Positions 19,061-29,834 of a stretch of 40,170 bases of DNA are shown here, piece after piece. The position numbers and the translations under genes were made by a program. The stretch is from Dehalococcoidia bacterium (lineage in GTDB: Bacteria > Chloroflexota > Dehalococcoidia > SHYD01): positions 1 to 40,170 of the forward strand of contig SHYD01000020.1 of NCBI GenBank assembly GCA_009692945.1. Direction: 5' to 3'. Below the pieces are notes generated by a model. It searched no databases. It was given only the letters and a program-made list of their open reading frames with translations, and was not told where the DNA came from. Every line of letters starts with the position of its first letter. Positions within the stretch are counted from its first letter, which is position 1.

Positions 19061-20106
19061 TGCTGCACCCGCTGCCGCCACCAGTCGAGCAGGTCGCTGA
19101 GGGTCTTATCGAAAGGGATTGTGGGCTTCCATCCGGTGGCGCCGTGGAATTTATGGGTATCCGCCAGCAGCAACGTCACATCCGACGGCCTGAGGCGGGT
19201 GGGGTCGACCTCGATGCTGATTTTTGTGCTAGACATGGACAGCAGCATGTCCTGCATCTCACCCACCGAGATGTCGACGCCACTACCGACGTTGTAGGCC
19301 TCTCCGGGCGTGGCATGGTCCAACGCTGCCCAGTAGGCCCGCACCATATCCCGCACGTCGGTCCAATCACGCCGGCTGCTCATGTCGCCCACATAGACGA
19401 CCGGCGGCCGCAGCCCCCGTTCGATTTCGGCGATCTGCTTGGCGCGGCTGGAAGTGACGAACCATTGGCCGCGGCGTGGCCCGGTGTGGTTGAAGCCGCG
19501 GGTGGTCACGGTTTTCAAGCCGAAGCTCCGGTGGTATTGATAGGCCAGCATCTCCTGGGTCACTTTGCTCACACCGTAGGGACTCAGTGGGCGCAGCGGG
19601 TTGCTCTCCTTGATGGGGGTCTCTTCCGGATGGACCAAGCCGTACTCTTCCGAGGATCCCGCGATATGGATCATCGGGGCGATCTGGGCGTGACGCACCG
19701 CTTCGAAGATGTGAAGTTGGCCGAGGATGTTGGTCTGCAGCGTGGCAGCCGGAGCGCTCTGGGAACCCGGCACGTAGCTCTGAGCGGCCAGGTGAAAGAT
19801 GCGTTCGGGCCGGACGGCTCCAATCACCCGCTCCATGGAGTAGGGGTCCATCATGTCGCCCTCCACCATGTTGACGAACCCGGCTTTGAACTGCGCGTCG
19901 ACCACCTTCTCCATTTGGGCCACCGAGGTGAAGGAGCCATTCTCCCCCAGAAAGTTCAGCTTTCCGGCCCGGCGCAGGTCGTCCAAGTTGTCCATCCGGC
20001 TACGGGGCCGGAACAGGCCGAAGGTCTCGACGCCGGGCATGGGAAGCAGGAACTCCGCCATGTGGCTGCCCACGAAACCGGTGACACCGGTGATAAAGAC
20101 ACGCAC
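19057..20106 (-). CDS. gmd: GDP-mannose 4,6-dehydratase
   Basis: 349 residues from a GTG at 20106 that overlaps the stop of the upstream gene by one base (TAGTG). Extended short-chain dehydrogenase: NAD-binding TGVTGFVGSH at residues 7-16, SSEEYG serine region and catalytic YGVSK. The segment FNHTGPRRGQWFVTSSRAKQ and the following RRDWTDVRDMVRAYW resemble GDP-mannose dehydratases rather than UDP-glucose epimerases. Product: GDP-4-keto-6-deoxy-D-mannose. The neighbouring RMD-like gene would use this product. Confidence 0.83.
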   Translation of the reverse strand: MRVFITGVTGFVGSHMAEFLLPMPGVETFGLFRPRSRMDNLDDLRRAGKLNFLGENGSFTSVAQMEKVVDAQFKAGFVNMVEGDMMDPYSMERVIGAVRPERIFHLAAQSYVPGSQSAPAATLQTNILGQLHIFEAVRHAQIAPMIHIAGSSEEYGLVHPEETPIKESNPLRPLSPYGVSKVTQEMLAYQYHRSFGLKTVTTRGFNHTGPRRGQWFVTSSRAKQIAEIERGLRPPVVYVGDMSSRRDWTDVRDMVRAYWAALDHATPGEAYNVGSGVDISVGEMQDMLLSMSSTKISIEVDPTRLRPSDVTLLLADTHKFHGATGWKPTIPFDKTLSDLLDWWRQRVQQ

Positions 20107-20795
20107 TAACCAAGCTCCTTGAGTTCTTTGCCGGCTTCCAACAGGTCCTTTACCGTATCCACGGCCCGCCAGTAGGCGCTGCTCTTGAACCCGAACAACC
20201 GGCCCGCGCGTGCGAGTTCCGGGAAGGTCGAATCCTCATGGTCGCCCAGGTCGGGGAATGTGGAGAACACTTCCGAGGAGATCACGTAAACCCCCGCATT
20301 GAGCCAGTGGGGAAGCAGCGGCTTCTCGGCGAACCCGCTGATCCTCCCCTCGGCGGTGAGGTCGGCGATGCCGTAGGGGCTCCGCAGTTGGGTGAGGAGC
20401 ACAGTCACCAGAGCGGCGTTCGCCCGGTGTCCCTGGATCATCGGCCCCAGGTCCTGGGCGTTGAGGTTGTCTCCGTTCATGCCTATCACGAGTTCTTCGG
20501 AGGGTGGCACGAAGCTGAAGCCCTTCTTGAAGGCGCCGCCCCGGCCTAGCGGCGTCTCCTCGACAAAATATTCGATGTGCTGCTCCCTGGCGCAGCCGTC
20601 CTTGAAATAGTCCATCACGACATCGGCCCGATAGCCGCACAAGATGACAACGTGGTCGACGCCGTTGGTGCGAAGCCAGTCCAGGCTGTACTCGAGTAGG
20701 GGTTTGCCGTTAACGGGGACCATTCCCTTGGGACGGTCTTCGGTATAGGGGCGGAGCCGCTGGCCTTCTCCGCCGGCGACAATCAGGGCATACAA
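20106..20795 (-). CDS. Sugar-1-phosphate nucleotidyltransferase, probable mannose-1-P guanylyltransferase
   Basis: 229 residues from a TTG at 20795. The N-terminal signature AGGEGQRLRPYTEDRPKGMVPV is the nucleotide-binding loop of the NTP transferase family; NGDNLNAQDL carries a metal-binding aspartate. The protein lacks the C-terminal left-handed helix or cupin domain of larger members, and the isomerase function is instead encoded by the separate cupin gene. GDP-mannose synthesis is inferred from the flanking gmd and mutase genes; the base specificity is not visible in the sequence. Confidence 0.8.
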   Translation of the reverse strand: MYALIVAGGEGQRLRPYTEDRPKGMVPVNGKPLLEYSLDWLRTNGVDHVVILCGYRADVVMDYFKDGCAREQHIEYFVEETPLGRGGAFKKGFSFVPPSEELVIGMNGDNLNAQDLGPMIQGHRANAALVTVLLTQLRSPYGIADLTAEGRISGFAEKPLLPHWLNAGVYVISSEVFSTFPDLGDHEDSTFPELARAGRLFGFKSSAYWRAVDTVKDLLEAGKELKELG

Positions 20796-20851
20796 AGCTG
20801 GGCTGGCCTTTATTTAGGGTCGAGTCGTCTGCCGGCCGGTGGCGTTTGGGG

Positions 20852-21829
20852 TCAGGAAGGATGCGTTTGCGAGCCTACTCGGGCACGCCAGTATTCTAGC
20901 ACGTCAGAAAGCGTGGTCTCCAGAGGGATGGAAGGCGTCCAGCCACACAACGATCGCAGCTTGGTGCTGTCGCCATACACCGATGCCACATCGACGGGCC
21001 TGAAGCGCGCCGGGTCCGTTTCCACTCGTAGCGGCGCCCGGCTTCGGCTGACATAGAAGTCCAGGATGTGCTGGACCGGTATCGCCCGGCCCGAGGCCAG
21101 GTTGTACACCTCTCCCGGCGCCCCATGCTGGACCGCCAACAGGTAGCCGCGGACAATATCGCGCACGTCCGTGAAATCGCGTTGCGCTGTCAGGTTGCCC
21201 ACCCGGATAACCGGTTTCCGCACCCCGGCCTCCACCTCTGCCACCTGTCGGGCAAACGCGCCCGCGACATAGGCGTCGTTCTGGCCGGGGCCGATGTGGT
21301 TGAAGGGCCGGACCCGCACGATGGGGAGGCGGTGGCTCCGGACGTATTGGTACGCCATCAGGTCCTGCGCCGCCTTGCTGACCGCGTAGGGGCTGTCGGG
21401 GCGCAGGGGGTTCGACTCCAGGACGGGGAGTTCCTCGGGGCCGGTGGGCGCGCCGTAGATCTCGCTGGAGCTGACCACCAACAAGCGTGGCTTCGGGTCA
21501 TCAAGGCGCAGGATGGCTTCGATCAGGCCGAGTTGACCCAGGACGTTGGTGGTGTACGTCGTGGCCGGATCACGCCATGAATCCGGGACCGATGCCTGAG
21601 CCGCTAGGTGGAAGACGAGATCGGGTCTGACCTCCCGGACCACCAGATCAATGCCCTCCGCACGGAGGAGGTCTCCCCAATGTGGAGTGACCTCCTCTGG
21701 AAGGCTGTCGGGCGCCGGCTCCAGAGATCCGGCTCGGATCAGCCCGTGGACATCGAACCCCTCGGAAAGCAGGTGGCGAGCCAGGTGCTGTCCAGCAAAC
21801 CCTCCGACGCCCGTGATCAGTGCCCGCAG
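20852..21829 (-). CDS. rmd: GDP-6-deoxy-4-keto-mannose reductase (RMD type)
   Basis: 325 residues if translation starts at the CTG at 21829. The first ATG/GTG/TTG-type start that fits (GTG 21643) would delete the whole Rossmann motif TGVGGFAGQHL, which is clearly encoded upstream in the same frame. From the CTG the protein reads (M)RALITGVGGFAGQHL, matching position for position the start of the adjacent gmd product. Catalytic YAVSK and RMD-like FNHIGPGQ, VGNLTAQRDFTDVRDIV are present. It follows metK by 18 nt in the same frame. Predicted product GDP-D-rhamnose. Confidence 0.8.
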   Translation of the reverse strand: MRALITGVGGFAGQHLARHLLSEGFDVHGLIRAGSLEPAPDSLPEEVTPHWGDLLRAEGIDLVVREVRPDLVFHLAAQASVPDSWRDPATTYTTNVLGQLGLIEAILRLDDPKPRLLVVSSSEIYGAPTGPEELPVLESNPLRPDSPYAVSKAAQDLMAYQYVRSHRLPIVRVRPFNHIGPGQNDAYVAGAFARQVAEVEAGVRKPVIRVGNLTAQRDFTDVRDIVRGYLLAVQHGAPGEVYNLASGRAIPVQHILDFYVSRSRAPLRVETDPARFRPVDVASVYGDSTKLRSLCGWTPSIPLETTLSDVLEYWRARVGSQTHPS

Positions 21830-21847
21830 TGGTACACCCCCGCCCCG

Positions 21848-23065
21848 TTAGTTCTTGATCCCGGCCTCGGCGCGCAGCACAGCCGCTTTGTCGGTGTGCT
21901 CCCAAGGCGCCCCAATGTCGTCCCGGCCAAAATGGCCGTAGGCGGCCGTCTGTTTGTAGATAGGGCGGCGCAGCCCCAGGTGCTGAATGATCGCGGCGGG
22001 CCGGAGGTCGAAGTGCTTGTTGATCAGGCGGCGGATCGTCTCCTCGTCGGTGCGGGCCGTTCCGAAGGTTTCCAAGGAGATGGAAATGGGACGAGACACG
22101 CCAATGGCGTAGGAGAGCTGCAGTTCCACGCGGTCGGCCAGTCCTGCAGCCACCAGGTTCTTGGCGACATAACGTGCCGCATAAGCGCCGGAACGGTCGA
22201 CTTTTGTCGGGTCCTTGCCGGAGAAGGCGCCGCCGCCATGCCGGGCGATGCCGCCGTAGGTGTCCACGATGATCTTGCGTCCCGTGAGCCCTGCGTCGCC
22301 CATGGGGCCCCCGACCACGAACCGGCCGGTGGCATTGATGAAGAAGCGGGTGCGGTCGTCCAGCAACTCCGCGGGGATGACGTGCTTGATGACCTGCTCG
22401 GTAACGTCCCGCCGCAGGACCTCGTTGCTCACCACTTCGTCGTGTTGAGTGGCGATGACCACTGCGTCGACGCGTTTGGGCTTTCCGTAGGCGTATTCGA
22501 CCGTCACCTGCGACTTGCCGTCCGGCCGCAGGTACGACAGGGCGCCGTTTTTCCGGACCTCGGCCAGGCGGCGGGTCAGCCGGTGGGCCAGGCTGATGGT
22601 CAGCGGCATGAGTTCAGGCGTCTCATCGCAGGCGAAGCCGACCATCATGCCCTGGTCGCCCGCGCCCAATCGCTCCATCTCGTCGTGGGACAGGCCGGCG
22701 CCGCGGGTTTCCAGCGATTGATCGACGCCCATCGCGATGTCGCCCGACTGCTCTTTGATGCTGACGATGACGCCGCAGGTGTCGCAGTCGAACCCGTACT
22801 TGGCCCGGGTGTAGCCAATCTCCCGGATCGTCTCCCGCACCACGGTGGGGATGTCCACATAGGAGGTGGTGGAGATCTCGCCCATCACCATGATCAACCC
22901 CGTGGTGGCGGCGGTTTCGCAGGCGACCCGCCCGTTGGGGTCCTGGGCGAGGATGGCGTCCAAGATCGCATCGGAGATCTGGTCGCACATCTTGTCGGGA
23001 TGGCCCTCGGTTACCGACTCCGAGGTCAGCAACAGGGAGGGTGAGGTCATGAAACTCGTGCTCAC
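21848..23065 (-). CDS. metK: S-adenosylmethionine synthetase
   Basis: 405 residues from a GTG at 23065 with AAGGAG upstream. All signatures are present: [12 protein letters not shown] (catalytic histidine and phosphate/metal site), GAGDQGMM, and the glycine-rich [16 protein letters not shown] loop followed by the [17 protein letters not shown]-loop-like stretch. It makes SAM from methionine and ATP. It lies 73 nt after ahcY with a small hairpin between, and the neighbouring genes recycle its products. Confidence 0.98.
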   Translation of the reverse strand: MSTSFMTSPSLLLTSESVTEGHPDKMCDQISDAILDAILAQDPNGRVACETAATTGLIMVMGEISTTSYVDIPTVVRETIREIGYTRAKYGFDCDTCGVIVSIKEQSGDIAMGVDQSLETRGAGLSHDEMERLGAGDQGMMVGFACDETPELMPLTISLAHRLTRRLAEVRKNGALSYLRPDGKSQVTVEYAYGKPKRVDAVVIATQHDEVVSNEVLRRDVTEQVIKHVIPAELLDDRTRFFINATGRFVVGGPMGDAGLTGRKIIVDTYGGIARHGGGAFSGKDPTKVDRSGAYAARYVAKNLVAAGLADRVELQLSYAIGVSRPISISLETFGTARTDEETIRRLINKHFDLRPAAIIQHLGLRRPIYKQTAAYGHFGRDDIGAPWEHTDKAAVLRAEAGIKN

Positions 23066-23097
23066 GAATGGTGCTCCTTGATGTGTTCAGTGCCTGC

Positions 23098-23124
23098 CGT
23101 GCCGCCGGAGTGGATTCCGGCACG
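23098..23124 (-). other. Small hairpin between ahcY and metK
   Basis: On the transcribed (minus) strand CGTGCC-GGA pairs with TCC...GGCACG with a 3-nt bulge and a 6-nt loop. It lies in the 73-nt gap upstream of metK. No riboswitch family is recognisable to me; it may simply be an operon-internal processing or attenuation structure. Confidence 0.3.
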
Positions 23125-23138
23125 CGGCCGGGTGGTCG

Positions 23139-24449
<1,311 letters not shown>

Positions 24450-25316
24450 TCACCGGCTCATCAACCCATAGAGGGCCGCCAGCAATCGTTCGTACCATGT
24501 CCGGCCCCTCAACATACCCCAAGCCTCTTCCAGCCGGTTTTCCTGCTGGAATCCCAGCCGTTCGTACACCCGGATGGCGGCCGTGTTCTTGGGATCGACA
24601 TTCAGCACCACATCCCGGACCTGTTTGAGCAGGGCAGCGGTCAGGCCGCTGACGCACTCGGTTGCATAGCCCAAGTCCCGGTAACGAGGGTGCGTAAGGA
24701 CGTTGGCCACCATGGCGATGCCGAAGGTGCTGGCGACGGATTGGGTGCCTGCTATAGAGACTACTCTCTCATTATCCCATATCCCGTAGTACACTTCCTC
24801 CGCCAGATGGCGGCGGTTTAGCCAGGCTCCCGAATCGCTGGAGTAGAGGTCGTTCGCCAGCCGGAGGTGCTGCGGCAGCAATTGTTTTCCCCGGGAATCG
24901 ACCGGCCGGAAACTGGCCGCGTCGACCCGCATGCGAACCAGTATCTGACGGCCCCGCAGCGCAAAATAGCGGGGAACGATGCCGGTGTGGCGGTCTTCGT
25001 AGGTGAGGTAACTGTGCCGTGCGGGGCGGAATCGCTCCAGTATCCCGTCAACGGCCGAGGGGTCACCCAAGAGATACACGGCCACTCCCGCCGGCCCTTT
25101 GGATTCGACAGCGAGGCCGGGGCCCGAGGGGGATTCGGCCGCGACCCAGCGGGTCAGTGCCCGGAACCTCTCCTCCAACAGCAGATAGAGGGGTGCGGCG
25201 TAGATGCGTTGGGGTTCCAGGGCGTCGATGATATCGGAGGTGTTGGTCAATTCCCTGACGTCCAACGAACCGCTGCCGGCCAGGCCCCCCACCCCCCACG
25301 TTGCGGATTCGCTCAT
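24450..25316 (-). CDS. GNAT-family N-acetyltransferase
   Basis: 288 residues. The C-terminal half (about 150-275) is a GNAT domain: ANVLTHPRYRDLGYATECVSGL gives the acetyl-CoA pyrophosphate-binding loop (R-D-L-G-Y-A), then NVDPKNTAAIRVYERLGFQ. The N-terminal half (about 20-140) is probably a divergent second GNAT-like domain, as in other proteins of this size. The substrate is unknown. No clear ribosome binding site precedes the ATG, which lies 9 nt after the kinase gene, suggesting coupling. Confidence 0.75.
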   Translation of the reverse strand: MSESATWGVGGLAGSGSLDVRELTNTSDIIDALEPQRIYAAPLYLLLEERFRALTRWVAAESPSGPGLAVESKGPAGVAVYLLGDPSAVDGILERFRPARHSYLTYEDRHTGIVPRYFALRGRQILVRMRVDAASFRPVDSRGKQLLPQHLRLANDLYSSDSGAWLNRRHLAEEVYYGIWDNERVVSIAGTQSVASTFGIAMVANVLTHPRYRDLGYATECVSGLTAALLKQVRDVVLNVDPKNTAAIRVYERLGFQQENRLEEAWGMLRGRTWYERLLAALYGLMSR

Positions 25317-25325
25317 CGGGAGGGG

Positions 25326-26909
25326 TCAGGCGGGGTCCAACCCGAGCTGTTCGACGGCGTATTGCACGCTTTCTCCCACAGGGCGCGCCGAGGTCTGGAC
25401 CACGACACGCCGGCCCTGAGGAACCTCTTCCAACGGCTGGAACTGGCCTTTCTCCTGCTGGTAGATCTCCCAACGCCCGTCCGACACGGAGTTCGCCCGC
25501 TGCTGACGGCGCTTTAACCGCTGCTTGACCGCCTCGTCGTTGGCGACGCATTCCACCGCCCAAAACTCGGCGCCCGTTTCGGCTGCCACCGCTGCCGCTG
25601 CCTCTCGCCTGGCACGGCTGCCGAAGGTGGCGTCCATGACCACAGACCGGCCTTCCTCCAAAAACTGGCGAGCCAACCGGTTCACCTCTAGATACGTCCG
25701 ATCGGAAAACTCCGGCGTGTACAGTCCCTGGCCGAAGTCATCGTAATGATGCGCGGTGGGCGCCACCCCCGCCAGACGCTTGCGCACCAGGTCGGAAGCG
25801 ATCAGTGCCATCCCACAATCGGCCGCAAGATGGCGGGCGATGGTGCTTTTTCCGGACCCGATGAGCCCTGCGCTGATGATCAAGCGGGGTTTATCGGACC
25901 GTTGGATGTAGCGGTACGCCAGATTGAAGTAGCCCCGCGCCCGTTGGGCTGCGGCATCCTTCTCCTCGCGCGGGATGTGGGGGTCGCCCAGGCGGAACCC
26001 CTCCACTTTGCCACGTACATAGGCACGGTAGACCTTGTAGAAGTCGAGCAATTCCATGGCCTCATGATCACCGGTGACGGCCAGCCAGTGCTCCACGAAC
26101 AGCTTCGACAGGTCATGGCGGCCGGCGTGATCGAGGTCCATGGCCATGAATGCCATGTCGGACGCCACGTCGGTGTACCGGAAACGCTTCGTAAACTCGA
26201 TGCAGTCGATGATGCGCACACCCTCCGGGGCGAGGAACACCTGAGCATTGTGGAGGTCTCCATGGCAATCGCGGATGTGCCCGTCAGCCGCCCGACGTTC
26301 GAACAGCGGACGGTGTTTTTCGAGGAAGGCGGTGCTGTAGTCTTTCAGCCGCTGGAATTTCGCCGGAGAGATGGTGCGGCCGATCATCTCAGCGGTCTGC
26401 TCGAAATTCTCAACAACGTTCTGCGCGACTCCCTCGGGAGACCCGAAGCCGGCTATCTCGCTGTTGGTCTCCGCCTTCAGGTGGAAACCGCCGATCATGT
26501 GCCCCAGTTCTTCGACCTGCTGGTCTTTCACCCGGTTCAGGGCCAAAAGCAGATCGAGGGACGATTCCGACGGAAGGCGGCGCATCTTCACCGCGTGTTC
26601 CACCACTTCCCCCGCCCCATCGATGGCGATGCGTCCGCCCGGGCCGCGGCGAATCTTGACGACCTGCAGGTACACATCGGGGCTCAGCCGCTGGTTGAGG
26701 GTCAGTTCTTCGTAGCAGAAGAACCGGCGTTGTTCAAAGGTCGAGAAGTTGAGGAATCCGAAATCGACGGGTTTCTTGACCTTGTACACCGCGTCCGGAG
26801 TCAGGAAGAGATGGGAGATATGGGTCTGCGTGTGTTCGATGCTGCTGGGCCGCTCCGGGTAGGCGCCCGGATGTTGCAGCGCTTCGATGATGGCTTCGTA
26901 GTCGTTCAT
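25326..26909 (-). CDS. Fused APH-like kinase and P-loop kinase/ATPase
   Basis: 527 residues, two domains. Residues about 1-330 resemble aminoglycoside-phosphotransferase-type kinases: the catalytic loop HGDLHNAQ is at 216-223 and the metal motif IDCIEF at 234-239. Residues about 340-510 form a P-loop domain with GLIGSGKST at 348-356 and a Walker-B-like VVMDATF. This domain pair is known as a conserved hypothetical family (COG2187 plus COG0645 type) whose substrate is not established. Antibiotic resistance should not be inferred from the APH fold alone. Confidence 0.8.
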   Translation of the reverse strand: MNDYEAIIEALQHPGAYPERPSSIEHTQTHISHLFLTPDAVYKVKKPVDFGFLNFSTFEQRRFFCYEELTLNQRLSPDVYLQVVKIRRGPGGRIAIDGAGEVVEHAVKMRRLPSESSLDLLLALNRVKDQQVEELGHMIGGFHLKAETNSEIAGFGSPEGVAQNVVENFEQTAEMIGRTISPAKFQRLKDYSTAFLEKHRPLFERRAADGHIRDCHGDLHNAQVFLAPEGVRIIDCIEFTKRFRYTDVASDMAFMAMDLDHAGRHDLSKLFVEHWLAVTGDHEAMELLDFYKVYRAYVRGKVEGFRLGDPHIPREEKDAAAQRARGYFNLAYRYIQRSDKPRLIISAGLIGSGKSTIARHLAADCGMALIASDLVRKRLAGVAPTAHHYDDFGQGLYTPEFSDRTYLEVNRLARQFLEEGRSVVMDATFGSRARREAAAAVAAETGAEFWAVECVANDEAVKQRLKRRQQRANSVSDGRWEIYQQEKGQFQPLEEVPQGRRVVVQTSARPVGESVQYAVEQLGLDPA

Positions 26910-26919
26910 AGGCAGGGCT

Positions 26920-27915
26920 CTAGGTGGCGTTAGGAGGAGTCGGTTCGAGTGCTTGGGCGACCGAGCGGGTGAGGTTGAGCGCCCGGATTGAGTTGGCCTC
27001 GGTGACGTGCGCCAATCCGCAGGCCGGCGTGATCAGGGACTGTTGCCGCAGCAGAGCCGGATCCAACCCGTACCCGTTCAACTGGGACCAAACGTCTTCC
27101 ACACGTGCTGCCAATGAGGGGGCGCTTTCCCGTGCCAGTTCGTCATCGGAAGCCGGAACCATACCCCAAGCGATCACGCCGCCCCGTTCCAGGAATGATC
27201 CCAGCAGCGACGTGTTTCCCCGGAGCGTACTCGCATAATGATACGAGTCGAAGCTGATAACGTCCAGAGGCAGCCTCAGCAGGAAAGGCCACGGCGGGTT
27301 TGCGCAGCAGTGGATGCCTTTCAAGCCCCTGAGCCACACCGCGGCACTGGTCAACAGGTCGGCGGCGAGTCCGGCGCCGAGGTACGGTGAATCCAGCGCT
27401 TCAACCAGCAAGGGCTCGTCGAACAGCATGAGGGTGTGCGGGGAATGCCGCCGCAGTTCCTGTTCCTGGAACGCGGCCACCCGTCCGAGGTGATGGGCGA
27501 TGCGGCGGACCACCCGGATGTCCCGAAACAGGCTGCGCCCGTCCTGCAACCCGACCGACAACGCGGTGGTCAGCGGCCCGGTGACCTGCCCCTTGAGCCC
27601 GAGTGGGTGGCGGCCGGCGACCGCCCGGAGGAACGCTGCCCACCCAGCGGCCCGGTCTTCACTCAATAGGGGCGTGCCATGCTCGGCGTTGTGGCCGGGG
27701 ATGAGTACCCGCTCGCCGTCCATCAGAGCGCCGGGGAACCCCTCCAAGAACTGAGGGACCATATGTTCCAGGGGGGACCGGTGGACCAACTGCGGCCAGG
27801 CCGGCAACTCGGGCAGTGACCCCACCACGGCGGCGACCGCCGCCGTGGTGTCGGTGTGGGGCATGCTGCCGATGGCCGTTCCGGTGAGGGAAAAGGGGAA
27901 CGGCCGCTGGTTCAA
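26920..27915 (-). CDS. Short MetE-like protein, probable folate-independent methionine synthase
   Basis: 331 residues from a TTG, far shorter than full-length MetE (about 750), corresponding to the C-terminal catalytic barrel alone. The zinc site is recognisable: H202-C-C204 (HxC) and C299 in TPACGLA, matching the HxC and CGL motifs of MetE. GSMPHTD and the E/D-rich FDEPLL segment fit the same family. Core-MetE proteins of this kind occur in Dehalococcoidia and archaea, and are thought to take methyl groups from corrinoid proteins rather than folate; which donor is used here is not visible. Neighbours metK, ahcY and mtnP support the role. Confidence 0.75.
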   Translation of the reverse strand: MNQRPFPFSLTGTAIGSMPHTDTTAAVAAVVGSLPELPAWPQLVHRSPLEHMVPQFLEGFPGALMDGERVLIPGHNAEHGTPLLSEDRAAGWAAFLRAVAGRHPLGLKGQVTGPLTTALSVGLQDGRSLFRDIRVVRRIAHHLGRVAAFQEQELRRHSPHTLMLFDEPLLVEALDSPYLGAGLAADLLTSAAVWLRGLKGIHCCANPPWPFLLRLPLDVISFDSYHYASTLRGNTSLLGSFLERGGVIAWGMVPASDDELARESAPSLAARVEDVWSQLNGYGLDPALLRQQSLITPACGLAHVTEANSIRALNLTRSVAQALEPTPPNAT

Positions 27916-27943
27916 TGGTCGGCGGCGGCGGACCGTTGCGCCT

Positions 27944-28807
<864 letters not shown>

Positions 28808-28841
28808 GCTGCCTCGTGGGTTGGGATGGTCGCCCGGGTCT

Positions 28842-29774
28842 TTAGACGTCGAAGGGGACGTCGTGCCATATCTCCATCAGCACTCCGAGGATGCTGCGGG
28901 GGTGGTACCACCCCACTCTGGGGTTGCCGGGCCGCCGCTCGGGCAGCGCCCCGATCTGCTGCATCCCCGATTCGTTCAGCCGGGCGCAGGCGCGCTCCAC
29001 ATCATCGGCGTAAGGGCAGATGTGGTGGATGGCGAAGGGTTGGGTACCGGCAAACCGCTCCACGAAGCGCCCGGTGCCGCTCCGGCCGTCCAGCGGCACG
29101 CTGATCTCGATCTCGGTCTGACCGACCGGGAAATCGAACAACTGGACTGGGTCCGACGCCGGGATGTTGGGGTCGAAGTCGCGCCCGGTGCGGCGGCCGT
29201 CGGGCAACGGCGCACGGCGCGAGTCGACGCTGCAGCCGACCGAGTTGACCCAGAACTCGACTGCTTCGTGCGCGGTGCGGGCTGCCAGTCCGCAGTGGTG
29301 CAGCTTGCTGAACACCCCTTCGCCCCGATACTGGGGGCTGACCACATAGCCGTCGTCCGGCCACACTTGGACGATGACGCCACCGGTGGTGGCGGGGTCC
29401 AGGTACACCGGGCTCTTGCCGTCCCAGTCCTTCTTGTTGGGGGGCAGCCAGAACTTGATGCCCTGGTTCAGCAGGCGGGAGACGTCGTACTCGGGGGTGT
29501 CGGTGATGAGCGAGACGTGAAAGCCGCCGCCGCCCGGTTTCTCTTTCAGAAACCGCGCCATGGGGCTGGCGTCGTCTTGAGGCTTGAACACTCGCACGAA
29601 CGCCTGCCCCAGCGGGAACTCCAGCATGCGGGCGTTCATGGTGGGGTCCAAGACGCCCTCGTCGCCGGGGGTGCGGTCCCGGTTCACGGTGAGGCCCCAG
29701 GCCTTTCCGAGCACGCTCTTGGCCCGCTCCAGGTCGTCCACAACGATGCCCATGTGATGCACTTGTCGAAACAC
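28842..29774 (-). CDS. Two-domain VOC (glyoxalase/dioxygenase-fold) protein
   Basis: 310 residues from a GTG with a good GGAGGG site. It has two vicinal-oxygen-chelate domains: about 1-135, starting VHHMGIVVDDLERA, and about 155-305, starting LHHCGLAARTAHEAVEFW and ending in VLMEIWHD. The paired H...E pattern could bind a metal. Substrate is unknown; ring-cleaving dioxygenase, epimerase and glyoxalase members all share the fold. It heads the minus-strand run, with a TACAAT box at 29805-29810 as a possible -10 but no clear -35. Confidence 0.75.
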   Translation of the reverse strand: MFRQVHHMGIVVDDLERAKSVLGKAWGLTVNRDRTPGDEGVLDPTMNARMLEFPLGQAFVRVFKPQDDASPMARFLKEKPGGGGFHVSLITDTPEYDVSRLLNQGIKFWLPPNKKDWDGKSPVYLDPATTGGVIVQVWPDDGYVVSPQYRGEGVFSKLHHCGLAARTAHEAVEFWVNSVGCSVDSRRAPLPDGRRTGRDFDPNIPASDPVQLFDFPVGQTEIEISVPLDGRSGTGRFVERFAGTQPFAIHHICPYADDVERACARLNESGMQQIGALPERRPGNPRVGWYHPRSILGVLMEIWHDVPFDV

Positions 29775-29834
29775 GTTTGGTCCCTCCTCGGTGGAAACGG
29801 CATCATTGTACCGGTAGAGGGAGCGGGGCGGCTA

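Noticed and set aside
17549-19297. Very long plus-strand open frame opposite the phosphohexomutase and gmd genes
   Set aside because: It is antisense to two genes with clear family motifs, has no recognisable domain, and reflects high third-position GC. The same applies to the long plus-strand frames at 21608-23044 (opposite metK), 23169-24821 (opposite ahcY) and 25746-26933, and to minus-strand frames at 323-1396 and 7269-8600.
20852-21643. rmd starting at the GTG at 21643
   Set aside because: That start removes the NAD-binding motif TGVGGFAGQHL encoded in frame just upstream.
21829-21850. A single metK-rmd fusion protein by stop read-through
   Set aside because: Both proteins are complete family members and metK normally ends near this point. 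A CTG start after a G-rich site is simpler, though not proven.
23066-23138. SAM or SAH riboswitch upstream of metK
   Set aside because: The gap is only 73 nt, holds one small hairpin and lacks any conserved SAM- or SAH-riboswitch core I can recognise.
25326-26909. Aminoglycoside-resistance gene
   Set aside because: Only the general APH kinase fold is shared. The fused P-loop domain and the metabolic context point to a housekeeping role.
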